Notes: generated from the letters alone by a model not told the origin. DNA of 52,900 bases from an uncultured delta proteobacterium (GCA_900696455.1 CAADGB010000409.1:1-52900), one strand, 5' to 3'. Positions 42,140-52,103 are shown, numbered from the stretch's first letter. Numbers and translations are program-made.

Positions 42140-43990
42140 ATGTCAGGGACCTCGGGCCACGGCGCCCACACCTACAAGGACGTCGATCCGGCGGCCGTGC
42201 GCTCGGTGATCGCCACCGACTGCGGCTCGACCACGACCAAGGCCATCCTGATCGAGAAGAACGAGCAGGGCGAGTACCGGTTGACCAGCCGCGGCGAGGC
42301 CCCGACCACGGTCGAGGCCCCGGTCGAGGACGTGACCCGCGGCGTCCTCAACGCCGTGCGCGAGATCCAGGAGCTGCGCGGCCGGCAGTTCCTGACCTCG
42401 CTCGGCGCCGACGGCGCGATCATCCGCCCCGAGCGGGACGGGGTCGGCACCGACCTCTACATCTCGACCTCGTCGGCCGGCGGTGGCCTGCAGATGATGG
42501 TCGCCGGCGTGGTGAAGAAGATGACCGCCGAGAGCGCGGCCCGCGCCGCGCTCGGCGCCGGCGCCATCGTCATGGACTCGGTGTCGATCAACGACAAGCG
42601 CCTGCCCCACGAGAAGATCGAGCGCATCCGCCAGCTCCGCCCCGACATGATCCTGATGGCGGGCGGCACCGACGGCGGCACCCGCAAGCACGTCGTCGCC
42701 CTGGCCGAGCTCCTGCGCGCGGCCCAGCCCCGGCCCCGGCTGGGCTCGGGCTACGACCTGCCCGTGATCTACGCCGGCAACGTCGAGGTCCGGGCCGAGA
42801 TCGAGAAGCTCCTGGGCGGCAAGGTCGCGCCCCAGTTCGTCGACAACCTGCGGCCGGTGCTCGAGGAGGAGCGGCTGGCGCCGGCCCGCGACGCCATCCA
42901 CGACGTCTTCATGGAGCACGTCATGGCCCAGGCCCCGGGCTACGGCAAGCTCATGACCTGGACCGACGTCCCCATCATGCCGACGCCGGGCGCGATGGGC
43001 CTCATCATCAAGGCCCTGGCCGATCGCGACCGCGTCAACGGCGTCGGCGTCGACATCGGCGGCGCCACCACCGACGTCTTCAGCGTCTTCGGCGGGGTCT
43101 TCAACCGCACGGTGTCGGCCAACCTCGGCATGTCGTACTCGGTCTCGAACGTGCTGGCCGAGGCCGGCATCGGCGACATCCAGCGCTGGGTGCCGTTCGA
43201 CCTCGACGAGGCCGAGCTGCGCGATCGCATCGGCAACAAGATGATCCGGCCGACGACGATCCCGCAGACCCTCGACGAGCTGAAGATCGAGCAGGCGATC
43301 GCCCGCGAGGCCCTGCGCCTGTCGTTCATCCAGCACAAGCAGTTCGCGGTCAAGCTGACCGGCGGCCAGCAGGAGCGCTCGATCTCCGACGCCTTCGCCC
43401 AGGACGTGACCAACACCCTGGTCGACATGATGCACCTCGATCTCCTGGTCGGCTCGGGTGGCGTGCTGTCGCACGCGCCGCGGCGCAGCCAGTCGATGCT
43501 GATGATGATCGACGCCTTCCAGGTCGAGGGCATCACCGAGATCGCGGTCGACTCGATCTTCATGATGCCGCACCTCGGCGTGCTGTCGACGATCCACCCC
43601 GCCGCCGCCACCGAGGTCTTCGAGAAGGACTGCCTGGTCCGGCTCGGCACCTGCGTCGCGCCGGTGGGCAAGGCCAAGGGCGGGCCGCTGTGCACCGTCG
43701 AGCTGGTGCTGCCCGGCGGTGAGCGCAAGACCGAGCGCGTGAACGCCGGCGACCTCCGTCACCTGGCGCTCGGCCCCGGCGAGGAGATCAAGGCCACGCT
43801 GACGCCGGCGCGTCACGTCGACGTCGGCGCCGGTCCCGGCGAGCGGGTGGAGCGGGCGCTGCGCGGCGGCGTGGTCGGCCTGGTGTTCGACGGCCGCGGC
43901 CGCCGGCCGATGACGATCCCGGTCGAGCGCGCCCGCCGGGTCCAGGCCAACGCCACCTGGACCGGCGCGATGAACCTCTACCCCGCCTGA
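42140..43990 (+). CDS. GlmL/MutL-type ATPase (glutamate mutase accessory family)
   Basis: 616 residues. ASKHA-fold ATPase of the MutL/GlmL family (not the mismatch repair MutL). Phosphate-1 loop TDCGSTTTKAILIE (about 26-39), phosphate-2 region GVDIGGATTDVFSVFGG (about 306-322), adenosine motif LLVGSGGVLSHAP (about 435-447). Family blocks LYISTSSAGGGLQMMVAGVV, ILMAGGTDGGTRKHV and VIYAGNVEVR are intact. GlmL proteins lie next to glutamate mutase (glmES) or other B12 mutases and amino-acid isomerases and are thought to load or repair the cofactor. Here no mutase gene is nearby, so the partner must be elsewhere or the role differs. The 3' end overlaps the convergent selO gene by 13 bp. Confidence 0.9.
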   Translation: MSGTSGHGAHTYKDVDPAAVRSVIATDCGSTTTKAILIEKNEQGEYRLTSRGEAPTTVEAPVEDVTRGVLNAVREIQELRGRQFLTSLGADGAIIRPERDGVGTDLYISTSSAGGGLQMMVAGVVKKMTAESAARAALGAGAIVMDSVSINDKRLPHEKIERIRQLRPDMILMAGGTDGGTRKHVVALAELLRAAQPRPRLGSGYDLPVIYAGNVEVRAEIEKLLGGKVAPQFVDNLRPVLEEERLAPARDAIHDVFMEHVMAQAPGYGKLMTWTDVPIMPTPGAMGLIIKALADRDRVNGVGVDIGGATTDVFSVFGGVFNRTVSANLGMSYSVSNVLAEAGIGDIQRWVPFDLDEAELRDRIGNKMIRPTTIPQTLDELKIEQAIAREALRLSFIQHKQFAVKLTGGQQERSISDAFAQDVTNTLVDMMHLDLLVGSGGVLSHAPRRSQSMLMMIDAFQVEGITEIAVDSIFMMPHLGVLSTIHPAAATEVFEKDCLVRLGTCVAPVGKAKGGPLCTVELVLPGGERKTERVNAGDLRHLALGPGEEIKATLTPARHVDVGAGPGERVERALRGGVVGLVFDGRGRRPMTIPVERARRVQANATWTGAMNLYPA

Positions 43991-45441
43991 GCGTCGTCGG
44001 GGCCGGCGCCGTCGGGGCCGGCGCCGTCGTCCTCGAGCCCGAGCGCCTCGGCCGCGACCCGGATCCGGGCCAGCGCGGCCTCGAGCGGCGCCCAGTCGTC
44101 GCGGGCGGCGATCGGCTCCCACAGCGCCTCGACGTCGTCGACCAGGAGCGTGCACGGCCCGTCGCCGGCGAAGTACGGATGATCGGGGCGCGCCGACGCG
44201 GCCGGGGGCCAGCTCCCGAGCTCGCCGCGCAGCGCGAGGCCGGCGTCGCCGGCGTAGACCGCCGCGTGCGGGCTGCGCGCCACCCGCGCCGCCGCCGCCG
44301 CCCCGCCGTACCAGTCGAAGAAGCAGCGCTCGAAGCCGACCTTCGACGCGAACAGGAAGCGGAAGACCGTGCCGCGCAGGAGGCGGTCGGCGAGCGGGCC
44401 GCGCGAGCGCAGGCCGAGGCGGCGCACGATCGCGCGGTCGAGCGCGGGTTCGAACGCGGCGTCGAACCAGGCCCGCGCCGGCAGGGGGTCGCCGCCGGCG
44501 ACGGGCGCGAGCGCCAGCGCGAGCTGCTCGAGGTTCCAGCGCACCGCCGCCGGCTGGTTGCCGTAGGCGTAGAGGCCGCCGTGGTCGAAGTAGGCGGCGG
44601 TGAACATCGGATCGAACACCGGCAGGAAGCGCCACGGCCCGTAGTCGAACGACTCGCCGGTGATGTTGAGGTTGTCGCTGTTGAGGACGCCGTGGACGAA
44701 GCCGGCCGCCATCCAGGTCGCGCACAGCCAGGCGGTGCGCGCGACGACCCGGTGGAAGAAGGGCCGGGCCGCGCGCTCGCCGAGGTGGCACAGCTCGGGG
44801 GCGTGGTGCGCCACGCCGTCGGCGAGCAGCGCGCGCAGGCTGGCGTGGTCGTGGTGGAAGGCGTGGCGCTGGAAGCTGCCGAAGCGGACGTGGGAGTGGC
44901 CGAGGCGGACCAGCACGCTCGCGCGGGTGGGCGACGGCTCGTCGTTGCGGTGCAGGCGCTCGCCGGTCTCGAACAGGCTGAAGGTGCGCGAGGTCGGGAC
45001 CCCCAGCGCCTCGAGCAGCTCGCTGGCCAGGAGCTCGCGCACGCCGCCCTTGAGGGTCAGCCGGCCGTCGCCGCCGCGCGACCACGGGGTCTGGCCGCTG
45101 CCCTTGGTCGCCAGGTCGAGCAGACGCCCGCGGTCGTCCTCGAGCTGCGCGAACAGGAAGCCGCGGCCGTCGCCGAGCTGCGGGTTGTAGACCTGGAACT
45201 GGTGGCCGTGATAGCGCAGCGCCAGCGGCCGCGGCAGGTTGTCGGGCAGGGGCGCGAACCGCGCGAACGCCGCCTCCCACTCCGCCGGCGTCAACCCGTC
45301 CAGCCCGACCCGGGCCGCCCACCGCTGGTTACGGAACCGCAGGACGTGGCGAGGGAAGCGGGCCGGCTCGACCGGATCCGCGAACGCCTCGCCCAGCGCC
45401 TCGAAGCGCGGGGCCGGCCGGTAACGCGTGCCGACGGGCAT
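43978..45441 (-). CDS. selO: SelO-type protein adenylyltransferase (YdiU)
   Basis: 487 residues. Pseudokinase-fold enzyme that transfers AMP to Ser/Thr/Tyr of proteins. Family blocks: LRYHGHQFQVYNPQLGDGRG, KGSGQTPWSRGGDGRLTLKG (nucleotide loop), TRASVLVRLGHSHVRFGSFQ, FVHGVLNSDNLNITGESFDY (catalytic Asn/Asp), GPWRFLPVFDP, YAYGNQPAAVRWNL. Length is the usual 480-500. In eukaryotes the C terminus ends with a selenocysteine; here it ends in a short D-G-A-G-P repeat encoded by a 15-bp duplication, with no Cys or Sec. In bacteria it is linked to oxidative-stress protection. Confidence 0.95.
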   Translation of the reverse strand: MPVGTRYRPAPRFEALGEAFADPVEPARFPRHVLRFRNQRWAARVGLDGLTPAEWEAAFARFAPLPDNLPRPLALRYHGHQFQVYNPQLGDGRGFLFAQLEDDRGRLLDLATKGSGQTPWSRGGDGRLTLKGGVRELLASELLEALGVPTSRTFSLFETGERLHRNDEPSPTRASVLVRLGHSHVRFGSFQRHAFHHDHASLRALLADGVAHHAPELCHLGERAARPFFHRVVARTAWLCATWMAAGFVHGVLNSDNLNITGESFDYGPWRFLPVFDPMFTAAYFDHGGLYAYGNQPAAVRWNLEQLALALAPVAGGDPLPARAWFDAAFEPALDRAIVRRLGLRSRGPLADRLLRGTVFRFLFASKVGFERCFFDWYGGAAAAARVARSPHAAVYAGDAGLALRGELGSWPPAASARPDHPYFAGDGPCTLLVDDVEALWEPIAARDDWAPLEAALARIRVAAEALGLEDDGAGPDGAGPDDAQAG

Positions 45442-45546
45442 CGCGTCCGGATAGCACGCTTCGGCCCCGGCCCCCGGCCGCGCCGGGGCCTCGCCCCGGG
45501 AGGATCACCAGATCCCCGCGCCCGCTCCCCGCGCCCCACCGCGCGA

Positions 45547-46146
45547 TCAGCGGAGCTGGGCGACGATGCTCTCCAGCGACGCCAGCCCGAACAGGATCTT
45601 CTTCATGAACGACGGGTTGTGGGGGACGATCACGAAGCGCGGGTGACGCGACCACAGCCCGCGCAGCCGACGATCGATGGCCATCGCCTCCTCCGCCGAC
45701 TCGGTGCGGATCGGGTTCCCGCCCTCGATCGCGTGCCCGCCGGCGGCCGCGGTCTCGAAGAAGATGACCGCGTCGTACCGCTCGAGCTCCGCCTCCTCGC
45801 TCGAGCCGACCGCCGCGAAGAACCCGGCGGGGTCGTCGGGCCAGTAGGCGGCGCCGTCGATGCTCCCCCGATCGCACAGCAGGATGCGCTCCGGAAAGCG
45901 CGCCGACTGCACGTCCTCGAGGTTGCGCTGCACGTGGTAGATGGCGCACTGGGCCGACTTGCGGGCGTGGACCTCGCCCGAGCGCGGGAAGCCGCCCGAG
46001 AACAGGAGCGTCGCCGCCTCGGGCACGACCACGACCTTCTCGCCGAGCTCGCGGCGGAACAGGTCGGCGGCGGTGGTCTTGCCGCCGCCCGGACCGCCGG
46101 TGACGACGATGCGGCAGCGACCGTTGTTGCTGGGGAGCGCGGCCAT
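45547..46146 (-). CDS. Small AAA-type ATPase (AAA_28-like)
   Basis: 199 residues from an ATG with TACGCT 7 nt upstream; the frame extends to 46221 but reads as Gly/Arg-rich non-coding sequence. P-loop IVVTGGPGGGKTT at about 12-24; hydrophobic strand VVVVPEAATLLFSGGFPRSG; Walker B-like LLCDRGSIDGAAYWPDDPA; AVIFFETAAAGG; C-terminal MKKILFGLASLESIV. Family members with PEAA and CDRG are small NTP-binding kinases or ATPases (AAA_28, related to thymidylate-kinase-like P-loop proteins) of unclear substrate. No operon partner; the gene lies alone between selO and the 46271-47819 unit. Confidence 0.85.
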   Translation of the reverse strand: MAALPSNNGRCRIVVTGGPGGGKTTAADLFRRELGEKVVVVPEAATLLFSGGFPRSGEVHARKSAQCAIYHVQRNLEDVQSARFPERILLCDRGSIDGAAYWPDDPAGFFAAVGSSEEAELERYDAVIFFETAAAGGHAIEGGNPIRTESAEEAMAIDRRLRGLWSRHPRFVIVPHNPSFMKKILFGLASLESIVAQLR

Positions 46147-46153
46147 CGGGGCC

Positions 46154-46159
46154 AGCGTA
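46154..46159 (-). promoter_or_regulatory. -10-like TACGCT before the AAA ATPase gene
   Basis: Minus-strand TACGCT, 7 nt upstream of the ATG at 46146, the same hexamer found 8 nt before the gene at 47933. Confidence 0.4.
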
Positions 46160-46270
46160 CCGCACCTCGCTCGCCGTCCGCGCGTCGACCCGTCGCCGCC
46201 GCCCGCGCCGTGGTGTCGCACCGCGGCCGCCGCGCCGGCGGGACGCCGCCTCCCCGCCGCGCCGCCGGCG

Positions 46271-46561
46271 TCAGGACCGGGCCTCGAGCCGCCGCACCAG
46301 GAGCTCGATCGAGCCCCGCTGCTCGAGGACGCGCTGGAGCTGGTCCCAGCGCTCGGGGTTGGTCCACACCACGCTCACGATCGGGCGCAGGAAGACCATC
46401 ATCTGGCTGCCGACGTAGCCCAGCGGCTTCATCGACTCGAGGAAGAACAGCGCGGCCGGGGTCAGGCGGCGGCGGGCGATGCCGTCGGCGAGCTGGTCGA
46501 GCATCGCCCGGTCGGCCTCGGCCAGCCCGGCCTCGAGCGCCGCCAGCTCGGCCTCGGTCAC
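46271..46561 (-). CDS. Small conserved-type protein, 96 residues
   Basis: GTG start overlapping the upstream stop by 4 nt (GTGA). No signal. Helical N terminus with Leu/Ala/Glu (AELAALEAGLAEADRAMLDQ), then ALFFLESMKPLGYVGSQMMV followed by FLRPIVSVVWTNPERWDQLQ and a helical end. The ordered FLESMKPLGYVGSQ block suggests a defined family, but I cannot name it with confidence. Last gene of a unit with an enoyl-CoA hydratase, so lipid or CoA metabolism is possible. Confidence 0.7.
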   Translation of the reverse strand: MTEAELAALEAGLAEADRAMLDQLADGIARRRLTPAALFFLESMKPLGYVGSQMMVFLRPIVSVVWTNPERWDQLQRVLEQRGSIELLVRRLEARS

Positions 46562-47039
46562 GGCTCGCCTCCGGCCGCGCCGCCGGCGGCGGGCTCGACC
46601 ACGCCGGCGACCTCGGTCGCCCCCGGCGGGCTCACCCGCGCCCGCAGGAGCTCGATCACCCGCGCCCGGCCCGGGGCGTCGAGGCCGTCGAAGTAGAGGA
46701 CGAAGCCGCGGTGGCGATCGAGCCAGCTCGGCCGCGCGAACGGCGACACCAGCGCCGCCCCCGGCCCGACCTGCAGCCGGCGCAGGTCGGCCCAGGTCCG
46801 GAACTTGCGCGTGCCGAGCCGCCGCTCCTCGATGCCGTCGTCGTCGAGGCGGTAGCGGGTCGGGAACAGGAAGGCCGCCGTCGACGCCACCAGCAGCGCC
46901 GCGGCCAGGACCGCGAGCAGGATCGATCCGAGCGTGACCAGGACCACCCACGTCGTGAGCAGCACCACCGCCGCCACCAGCGCGAGCTGCTCGGGGCAGC
47001 GGCGCGCCGGATGGGCGGTCCAGGCCAGCGCCACCGCCG

Positions 47040-47043
<4 letters not shown>
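46558..47043 (-). CDS. Small membrane protein with PH-like cytosolic domain
   Basis: 161 residues, GTG start overlapping the enoyl-CoA hydratase stop by 4 nt. Two adjacent TM helices (LALVAAVVLLTTWVVLVTLG; ILLAVLAAALLVASTAAFLF) then TRYRLDDDGIEERRLGTRKF and RTWADLRRLQVGPGAALVSP, a PH/DUF304-like beta pattern, with FVLYFDGLDAPGRARVIELL. The C terminus is Gly/Ala-rich. It is coupled on both sides to neighbouring genes. Function unknown. Confidence 0.72.
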
Positions 47044-47819
<776 letters not shown>

Positions 47820-47918
47820 GGTTGCCTCGACCCGACGCCGGCCCGACGCCGGCCGGCTCCGGGCCCACCGTACCTCAGGGGCGGCCCTGGCGCATTGACG
47901 CGAGCCGCTCCTGGGCCC

Positions 47919-47924
47919 TACGCT
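47919..47924 (+). promoter_or_regulatory. -10-like TACGCT before the barrel gene
   Basis: TACGCT lies 8 nt before the ATG at 47933 in the 113-bp divergent gap. A Shine-Dalgarno site is absent. Confidence 0.4.
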
Positions 47925-47932
47925 CGACGTCG

Positions 47933-48922
47933 ATGCGCCGTCCGGGGGTCTCGGCCCTCCTCGCCCTGTCCGTCCTCGCCGCCGCGCCGCTCCCCGCGCA
48001 CGCCGGCGACAACGACCTGATCCTCGGGCGCCTGGTGGTCCTCGTCGACGACACCGGCCTGGGCATGCCGACCCGCTCCGTCGGCCAGAGCCTCGAGCTC
48101 CGCGCCCTGGTCAGCGAGCTGGGGGTGGCCCTGGCGCCGCGCCTGCTGACCCCGGCCGACACCCTGGGCTTCGGCGGCTTCCAGCTCTCGGCCGACCTCG
48201 GCTGGACCTCGATCTCGAACGACGCCCGCTGGTGGCGGGCGATGCGGTCGTCGCCGGCCGCCGACGCCGAGCGCCACGGCGCCAGCATGCTGCCGACCAT
48301 CGGCCTGTTCGCGCGCAAGGGCATCTGGTTCCCGCTGCCCTCGGTCGAGTTCGGCGCCGGCATGGTCCACCTCTTCGACTCCAAGATCTGGTCGGGGCAG
48401 ACCTACGTGAAGCTGGCGCTGCACGAGGGCTACCACGACCTGCCGTTGCCGTCGGTGGCGGTGCGCGGCGGGGTGTCGCGGATGTTCGGCCAGAAGGAGC
48501 TCGACCTCTCGATCATGTCGTTCGACGCCACGCTGTCCAAGCACCTCGGCGTCGGCGGCACCTGGGGCTTCGACCCCTACGCCGGCTACGGCGCCCTGGT
48601 CATGGTGGCGCGCTCCGAGGTCATCGACCCCACCCCGCACATCGATCCGCTCGACCCGATGTTCGTCTCCGATCGCGCGCTGAACTTCGTGTTCAAGGAC
48701 CAGGACGACATCCTCCGCCACCGCGTGTTCGTCGGCGCCAAGCTCCAGTACTACGTCTTCCAGCTCACGCTCGAGGCCGCGTTCGCGCTCGCCGGCAGCT
48801 CGCGCGACGACCGCGCCGGCAGCGACGAGTGCACCTTCGACTCGACCACCACCGCCTGCGACTCGCCCGACCTGGCGGCGGCCCAGCGCACGTTCACGAT
48901 CTCGGCCGGCTTCGACTTCTGA
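47933..48922 (+). CDS. Exported outer-membrane beta-barrel-like protein
   Basis: 329 residues. Signal peptide MRRPGVSALLALSVLAAAPL ending AHAGD. The mature part has alternating strands with Gly/aromatic turns: LGFGGFQLSADLGWTSIS, MLPTIGLFARKGIWFPLPSV, SVAVRGGVSRMFGQKELDLS, FDPYAGYGALVMVARSEVID, HRVFVGAKLQYYVFQLTLEA. It ends TISAGFDF with a terminal aromatic, the BAM signal. A Cys pair occurs in a late loop (DECTFDSTTTACDS). It is not of the Ig-module family at 10-16 kb. The Cys-cluster gene starts 13 nt downstream, so the two are probably co-transcribed. Ligand unknown. Confidence 0.8.
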   Translation: MRRPGVSALLALSVLAAAPLPAHAGDNDLILGRLVVLVDDTGLGMPTRSVGQSLELRALVSELGVALAPRLLTPADTLGFGGFQLSADLGWTSISNDARWWRAMRSSPAADAERHGASMLPTIGLFARKGIWFPLPSVEFGAGMVHLFDSKIWSGQTYVKLALHEGYHDLPLPSVAVRGGVSRMFGQKELDLSIMSFDATLSKHLGVGGTWGFDPYAGYGALVMVARSEVIDPTPHIDPLDPMFVSDRALNFVFKDQDDILRHRVFVGAKLQYYVFQLTLEAAFALAGSSRDDRAGSDECTFDSTTTACDSPDLAAAQRTFTISAGFDF

Positions 48923-48935
48923 TGGAGCGCGGCCG

Positions 48936-49664
48936 GTGACGGAGCCCGGCGGGCCCGGCGGGCCGGACGGGCGCGACGGGCGCGACGGGCGCGACCGCGG
49001 GGGCGGCCGGGACGAGCTGCGCGCGCTGCGGGCGGCGCTGCTCGCGGTGGAGGAGCTACGCGGCGACCTCCTGCGGCTGGCGGCGCGGGTGGTCGCCCTC
49101 GAGGACGAGCTCACCCGCCGGCTGCCGCCCGCCGAGGCGGCGGCGGTCACGGCCGCGGTCGAGGCCCGCACCCCGGCGCTGCTGGCCGAGATCCAGGCCG
49201 CCGACCTCGGCGGCCCCAGCCGCCTCCAGCTCGGCCTCGCCGTCGACAAGTACCAGGTGCCGGCGCCGGCCGACGGCGGGCCACCCTGCCTCGAGCTCTT
49301 GCCGGTGTGCCAGGCCCGCTGCTGCTCGTTCACCTTCGCGCTGTCGACCCAGGACCTCGACGAGGGCGTGGTGCGCTGGGACCGCGGGCGGCCGTACCTC
49401 ATCGCGCAGGAGGCCGACGGCTGGTGCACCCACCTGTCGCGCGCCGGCGCCGGCTGCACCTGCTACGCGCAGCGCCCGGCGCCCTGCCGCAGCTTCGACT
49501 GCCGCGGTGACCGCCGGGTGTGGGCCGACTACGAGCGCCGCGTCCTCGCCGAGCTCCCCGCCGGTGACGCCCCGCCGTCGGCCGACGCCCGGCGCGAGGC
49601 CGCGCGCGGCCACGAGCTCGCGCTCGCCCTCGAGGCCGCCGCCCTGCGCGCGCGGCCGGCGTGA
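48936..49664 (+). CDS. YkgJ family cysteine-cluster protein
   Basis: 242 residues, GTG start with GGAG about 9 nt upstream. The N-terminal 25 residues are a G-P-D/G-R-D repeat encoded by three exact 9-bp units (near 48967-48993), followed by a coiled-coil-like helix (ELRALRAALLAVEELRGDLL). The C-terminal part has the YkgJ zinc/iron-cluster motif: CLELLPVCQARCCSF, then WCTHL, GCTCYAQRPAPCRSFDC. This family (UPF0153/CxxCxxCC) probably binds a metal or Fe-S cluster; its role is unclear. Downstream of the barrel gene on the same strand. Confidence 0.85.
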   Translation: MTEPGGPGGPDGRDGRDGRDRGGGRDELRALRAALLAVEELRGDLLRLAARVVALEDELTRRLPPAEAAAVTAAVEARTPALLAEIQAADLGGPSRLQLGLAVDKYQVPAPADGGPPCLELLPVCQARCCSFTFALSTQDLDEGVVRWDRGRPYLIAQEADGWCTHLSRAGAGCTCYAQRPAPCRSFDCRGDRRVWADYERRVLAELPAGDAPPSADARREAARGHELALALEAAALRARPA

Positions 49665-49674
49665 GCGCCGTCGA

Positions 49675-49695
49675 CGCCGGCGGCCCGCGCCGGCG
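49675..49695. terminator. Candidate hairpin between convergent genes
   Basis: CGCCGGC (49675-49681) and GCCGGCG (49689-49695) form a perfect 7-bp stem with a 7-nt loop in the 36 bp between the Cys-cluster gene and the convergent VCBS gene. No T-tract. Confidence 0.45.
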
Positions 49696-49700
49696 CGCGG

Positions 49701-52079
49701 TCACGGCCCGAGCGGGCAGTTGAGGTCGCGCAGCACGAGGCGGTTGTTGCCCTCGCGGCACTCCAGGTTCTGCGAGCGCCCGGTGCCGTCGTCGTCGACG
49801 ATCACGGTGCCGACGCTGCCGGCGCCCAGCCAGTCGCACGCCACCGTCTGACAGGTGCCGGGGGTGAGGTTGAACATCGTGGTGGCGACGCAGCCCAGCG
49901 CGCCCGGCGGATCGCCGCCGTAGACCGCCACCGGCAGGCCGCGCGCCACCGGCTCGGTGCCGCGGTTGCAGACCTCGACCTCGACCCGGGCCCCGCCGCT
50001 GATGCAGGTGACGGTGGCGCCGCGCGCGGTCAGGTCCGGCGACAGCCCGACGCCCTGCCCGTTGCCGGGCACGTTCTGGCGGAAGTTGTTGAGCCCGGGC
50101 TGGGTCCAGTTGCGGAGCCACTGCGACGTCCGCGGCACCCGGCCGTCCTCGCCGATGTTGGTGACCGAGTACGCGTGCTGGTTCCAGATCGTGCGGGTGT
50201 TGACCCAGCGGTCGACCTGATCGGCGAGGACGCGCACGCCGTAGGCGCTGGCCCCGCCCGGGTTCTCGGCCCGGCACACCTTGCCCGCCGGCGACGGCCC
50301 GGCGATGGGGTCGCGGCACACGAAGCCGTCGCCGCCGCAGTCGGGATCGAGGACGCAGCGGCAGCGGCCGAGCTCGTCGGCGGGCTGCTCGCGGCCGCAG
50401 GCGGTGGCCGCCGGGCAGTCCGAGTCGTCGAGGCACTTGGTGCCGTCGAAGATCGGATCGAGCGCGGGGCAGGTGATGTTGCAGTTGGTGTTGCTGGGGA
50501 CGACGATCTCGGCGTTGAAGTCGGCGTCGACGTCGACGACGATCGGGTTCTCGTACCAGGTGCACGACTGGCGGAAGCGCGAGTACATGACCTCGCCGGT
50601 GGTGCCGTCGTAGACGCGGGTGAAGCACTCGTCGGCGTAGACCACCTCGGCCCGGCCGTCGCCCTCGAAGTCGAACACCGAGGAGCCGGTGACGTTGCTC
50701 GAGGCGTCCTGCGACGGCTGGAGCCACAGCACGCCGTCGCTGCGGCCGCTGGCGCACACCGCGGGCGCGGCGCCGGCCACGCAGTCGGGATCGAAGACGG
50801 TGTACGCGGTGCCGCCGGCCGCGGCGATCTCGGCCCGGCCGTCGCCGTCGAAGTCGGCGATGGTCGGCGGCCCGCCGTTGCCGGCCGGGCTGCCCTGGAG
50901 CTGCCCGGTGAAGATCAGGCGGCCGCCGATGGTGTAGGCGCGCAGCACGCCGGCGTTGACCGTGACGATCTCGGCGACGCCGTCGAGCATGCCGCGGTCG
51001 TCCTGTCCGGGGTCGGCGGTGAAGCGTCCGAGGTCGGCGACCGCGACCCGGCCGTTCTGTCCGCCCAGGGCCGGCCCGTCGGCGACCCACTCGGTGGTGC
51101 CCGGATCCCAGGCGTAGAGCTGGCCGCCGGTGACCAGCTCGGGCTGGCCGTCGTTGTCGACGTCGGCCACCACCGGGATGTAGCCGGTCGAGCGCGGCTC
51201 GAGCGTGGTCGGCGCCAGCGGCGTGTTGAGGAGCACGCCGGCCGCCGAGTAGACCGCGCCCTGGAACAGGATCTCGGGCACGCCATCGTCGTCGAGGTCG
51301 TGGATCGAGATCCCGGTCCAGTTGCAGAAGCCGTCGCCGTAGCTGTCGGCGCTGCGCCAGAGCACGTCCCACACCCCGTTCGGCCGGCGGGTGAAGGCGA
51401 TGAGGCCGCCGTCCTGGCGGTGGGCGACGATCTCGGGCGAGGCGTCGGGGCCGCCGAGGTCGGCGATCGCGATCGACTGCGCGGCGATGATCGGATCGGC
51501 GAAGGTCGCCTGCTGCTCGCAGGTGCGGCCGTCGATCACGCGCAGCACGCCGAAGTACGCCGGGTTGGTGCCGGTGCAGCTCTCGCTGCCGCCGTCGGTG
51601 AAGTTGTAGGAGATGAACGCGATCGACGGGCTGCCGAACTCGCCGCCGCCACCGCCGCCGCCGAAGGTCGCCACCATGGGCGAGCCCAGCACGTTGCGGT
51701 GATCGGGGAAGGGGTCGCCGGCCGGCGGCCCCAGCCACTCGCACTGCACCCCCGGGAAGAATACGCCGGGCACGACCTCGCGCACGCAGGCGTCGGCGAA
51801 GGTGCCGCCGGGCCCGACGCCCCACGGCAGGCACTCGCCGGCCGGCTGATCGCAGTAGCGATCGCCGGGGCACTCCCCCATGGCGTCGCACGGCGGCGGC
51901 GGATCGATGCAGACGTCGTGACGGCAGACCTGGCCGTCGGTGCAGGCCGCGCCGGCGCCGCAGCCGGCGGCGTCGACGTCGTCACCGGGCTGGCTCGGGC
52001 CGCCGCACGAGCAGGCGGGCGCGAGGGCCGCGAGGGCGAGGAGGGTCGCGAGCACCGCGAGGCGGGAGGCAACGCGCAT
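49701..52079 (-). CDS. VCBS/FG-GAP repeat lipoprotein
   Basis: 792 residues. MRVASRLAVLATLLALAALAPAC is a lipoprotein signal with Cys near 23. A Cys-rich start follows (GCGAGAACTDGQVCRHDVCI, CDAMGECPGDRYCDQ) like the short EGF/TIL-type cysteine modules frequent in myxobacterial surface proteins. The main body has FG-GAP/VCBS calcium-binding propeller repeats with D-x-D-x-D-G (IHDLDDDGVPEILFQG, VADVDNDGQPELVTGG, IADFDGDGRAEIAAAG, VFDFEGDGRAEVVYAD, VVDVDADFNAEIVVPS). A second Cys-rich patch (CNITCPALD, CLDDSDCPAATAC, CRCVLDPDCGGDGFVC) and a C-terminal CARDB-like domain (GGARVEVEVCNRGTEPVARG) follow. Cell-surface protein; binding partner unknown. Confidence 0.88.
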   Translation of the reverse strand: MRVASRLAVLATLLALAALAPACSCGGPSQPGDDVDAAGCGAGAACTDGQVCRHDVCIDPPPPCDAMGECPGDRYCDQPAGECLPWGVGPGGTFADACVREVVPGVFFPGVQCEWLGPPAGDPFPDHRNVLGSPMVATFGGGGGGGEFGSPSIAFISYNFTDGGSESCTGTNPAYFGVLRVIDGRTCEQQATFADPIIAAQSIAIADLGGPDASPEIVAHRQDGGLIAFTRRPNGVWDVLWRSADSYGDGFCNWTGISIHDLDDDGVPEILFQGAVYSAAGVLLNTPLAPTTLEPRSTGYIPVVADVDNDGQPELVTGGQLYAWDPGTTEWVADGPALGGQNGRVAVADLGRFTADPGQDDRGMLDGVAEIVTVNAGVLRAYTIGGRLIFTGQLQGSPAGNGGPPTIADFDGDGRAEIAAAGGTAYTVFDPDCVAGAAPAVCASGRSDGVLWLQPSQDASSNVTGSSVFDFEGDGRAEVVYADECFTRVYDGTTGEVMYSRFRQSCTWYENPIVVDVDADFNAEIVVPSNTNCNITCPALDPIFDGTKCLDDSDCPAATACGREQPADELGRCRCVLDPDCGGDGFVCRDPIAGPSPAGKVCRAENPGGASAYGVRVLADQVDRWVNTRTIWNQHAYSVTNIGEDGRVPRTSQWLRNWTQPGLNNFRQNVPGNGQGVGLSPDLTARGATVTCISGGARVEVEVCNRGTEPVARGLPVAVYGGDPPGALGCVATTMFNLTPGTCQTVACDWLGAGSVGTVIVDDDGTGRSQNLECREGNNRLVLRDLNCPLGP

Positions 52080-52103
52080 GATCGGATCGTCGCAGCGATG
52101 GCA

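Noticed and set aside
42140-43990. DNA mismatch repair MutL
   Set aside because: The name is shared, but the motifs are of the ASKHA ATPase family linked to glutamate mutase, not the GHKL ATPase of mismatch repair.
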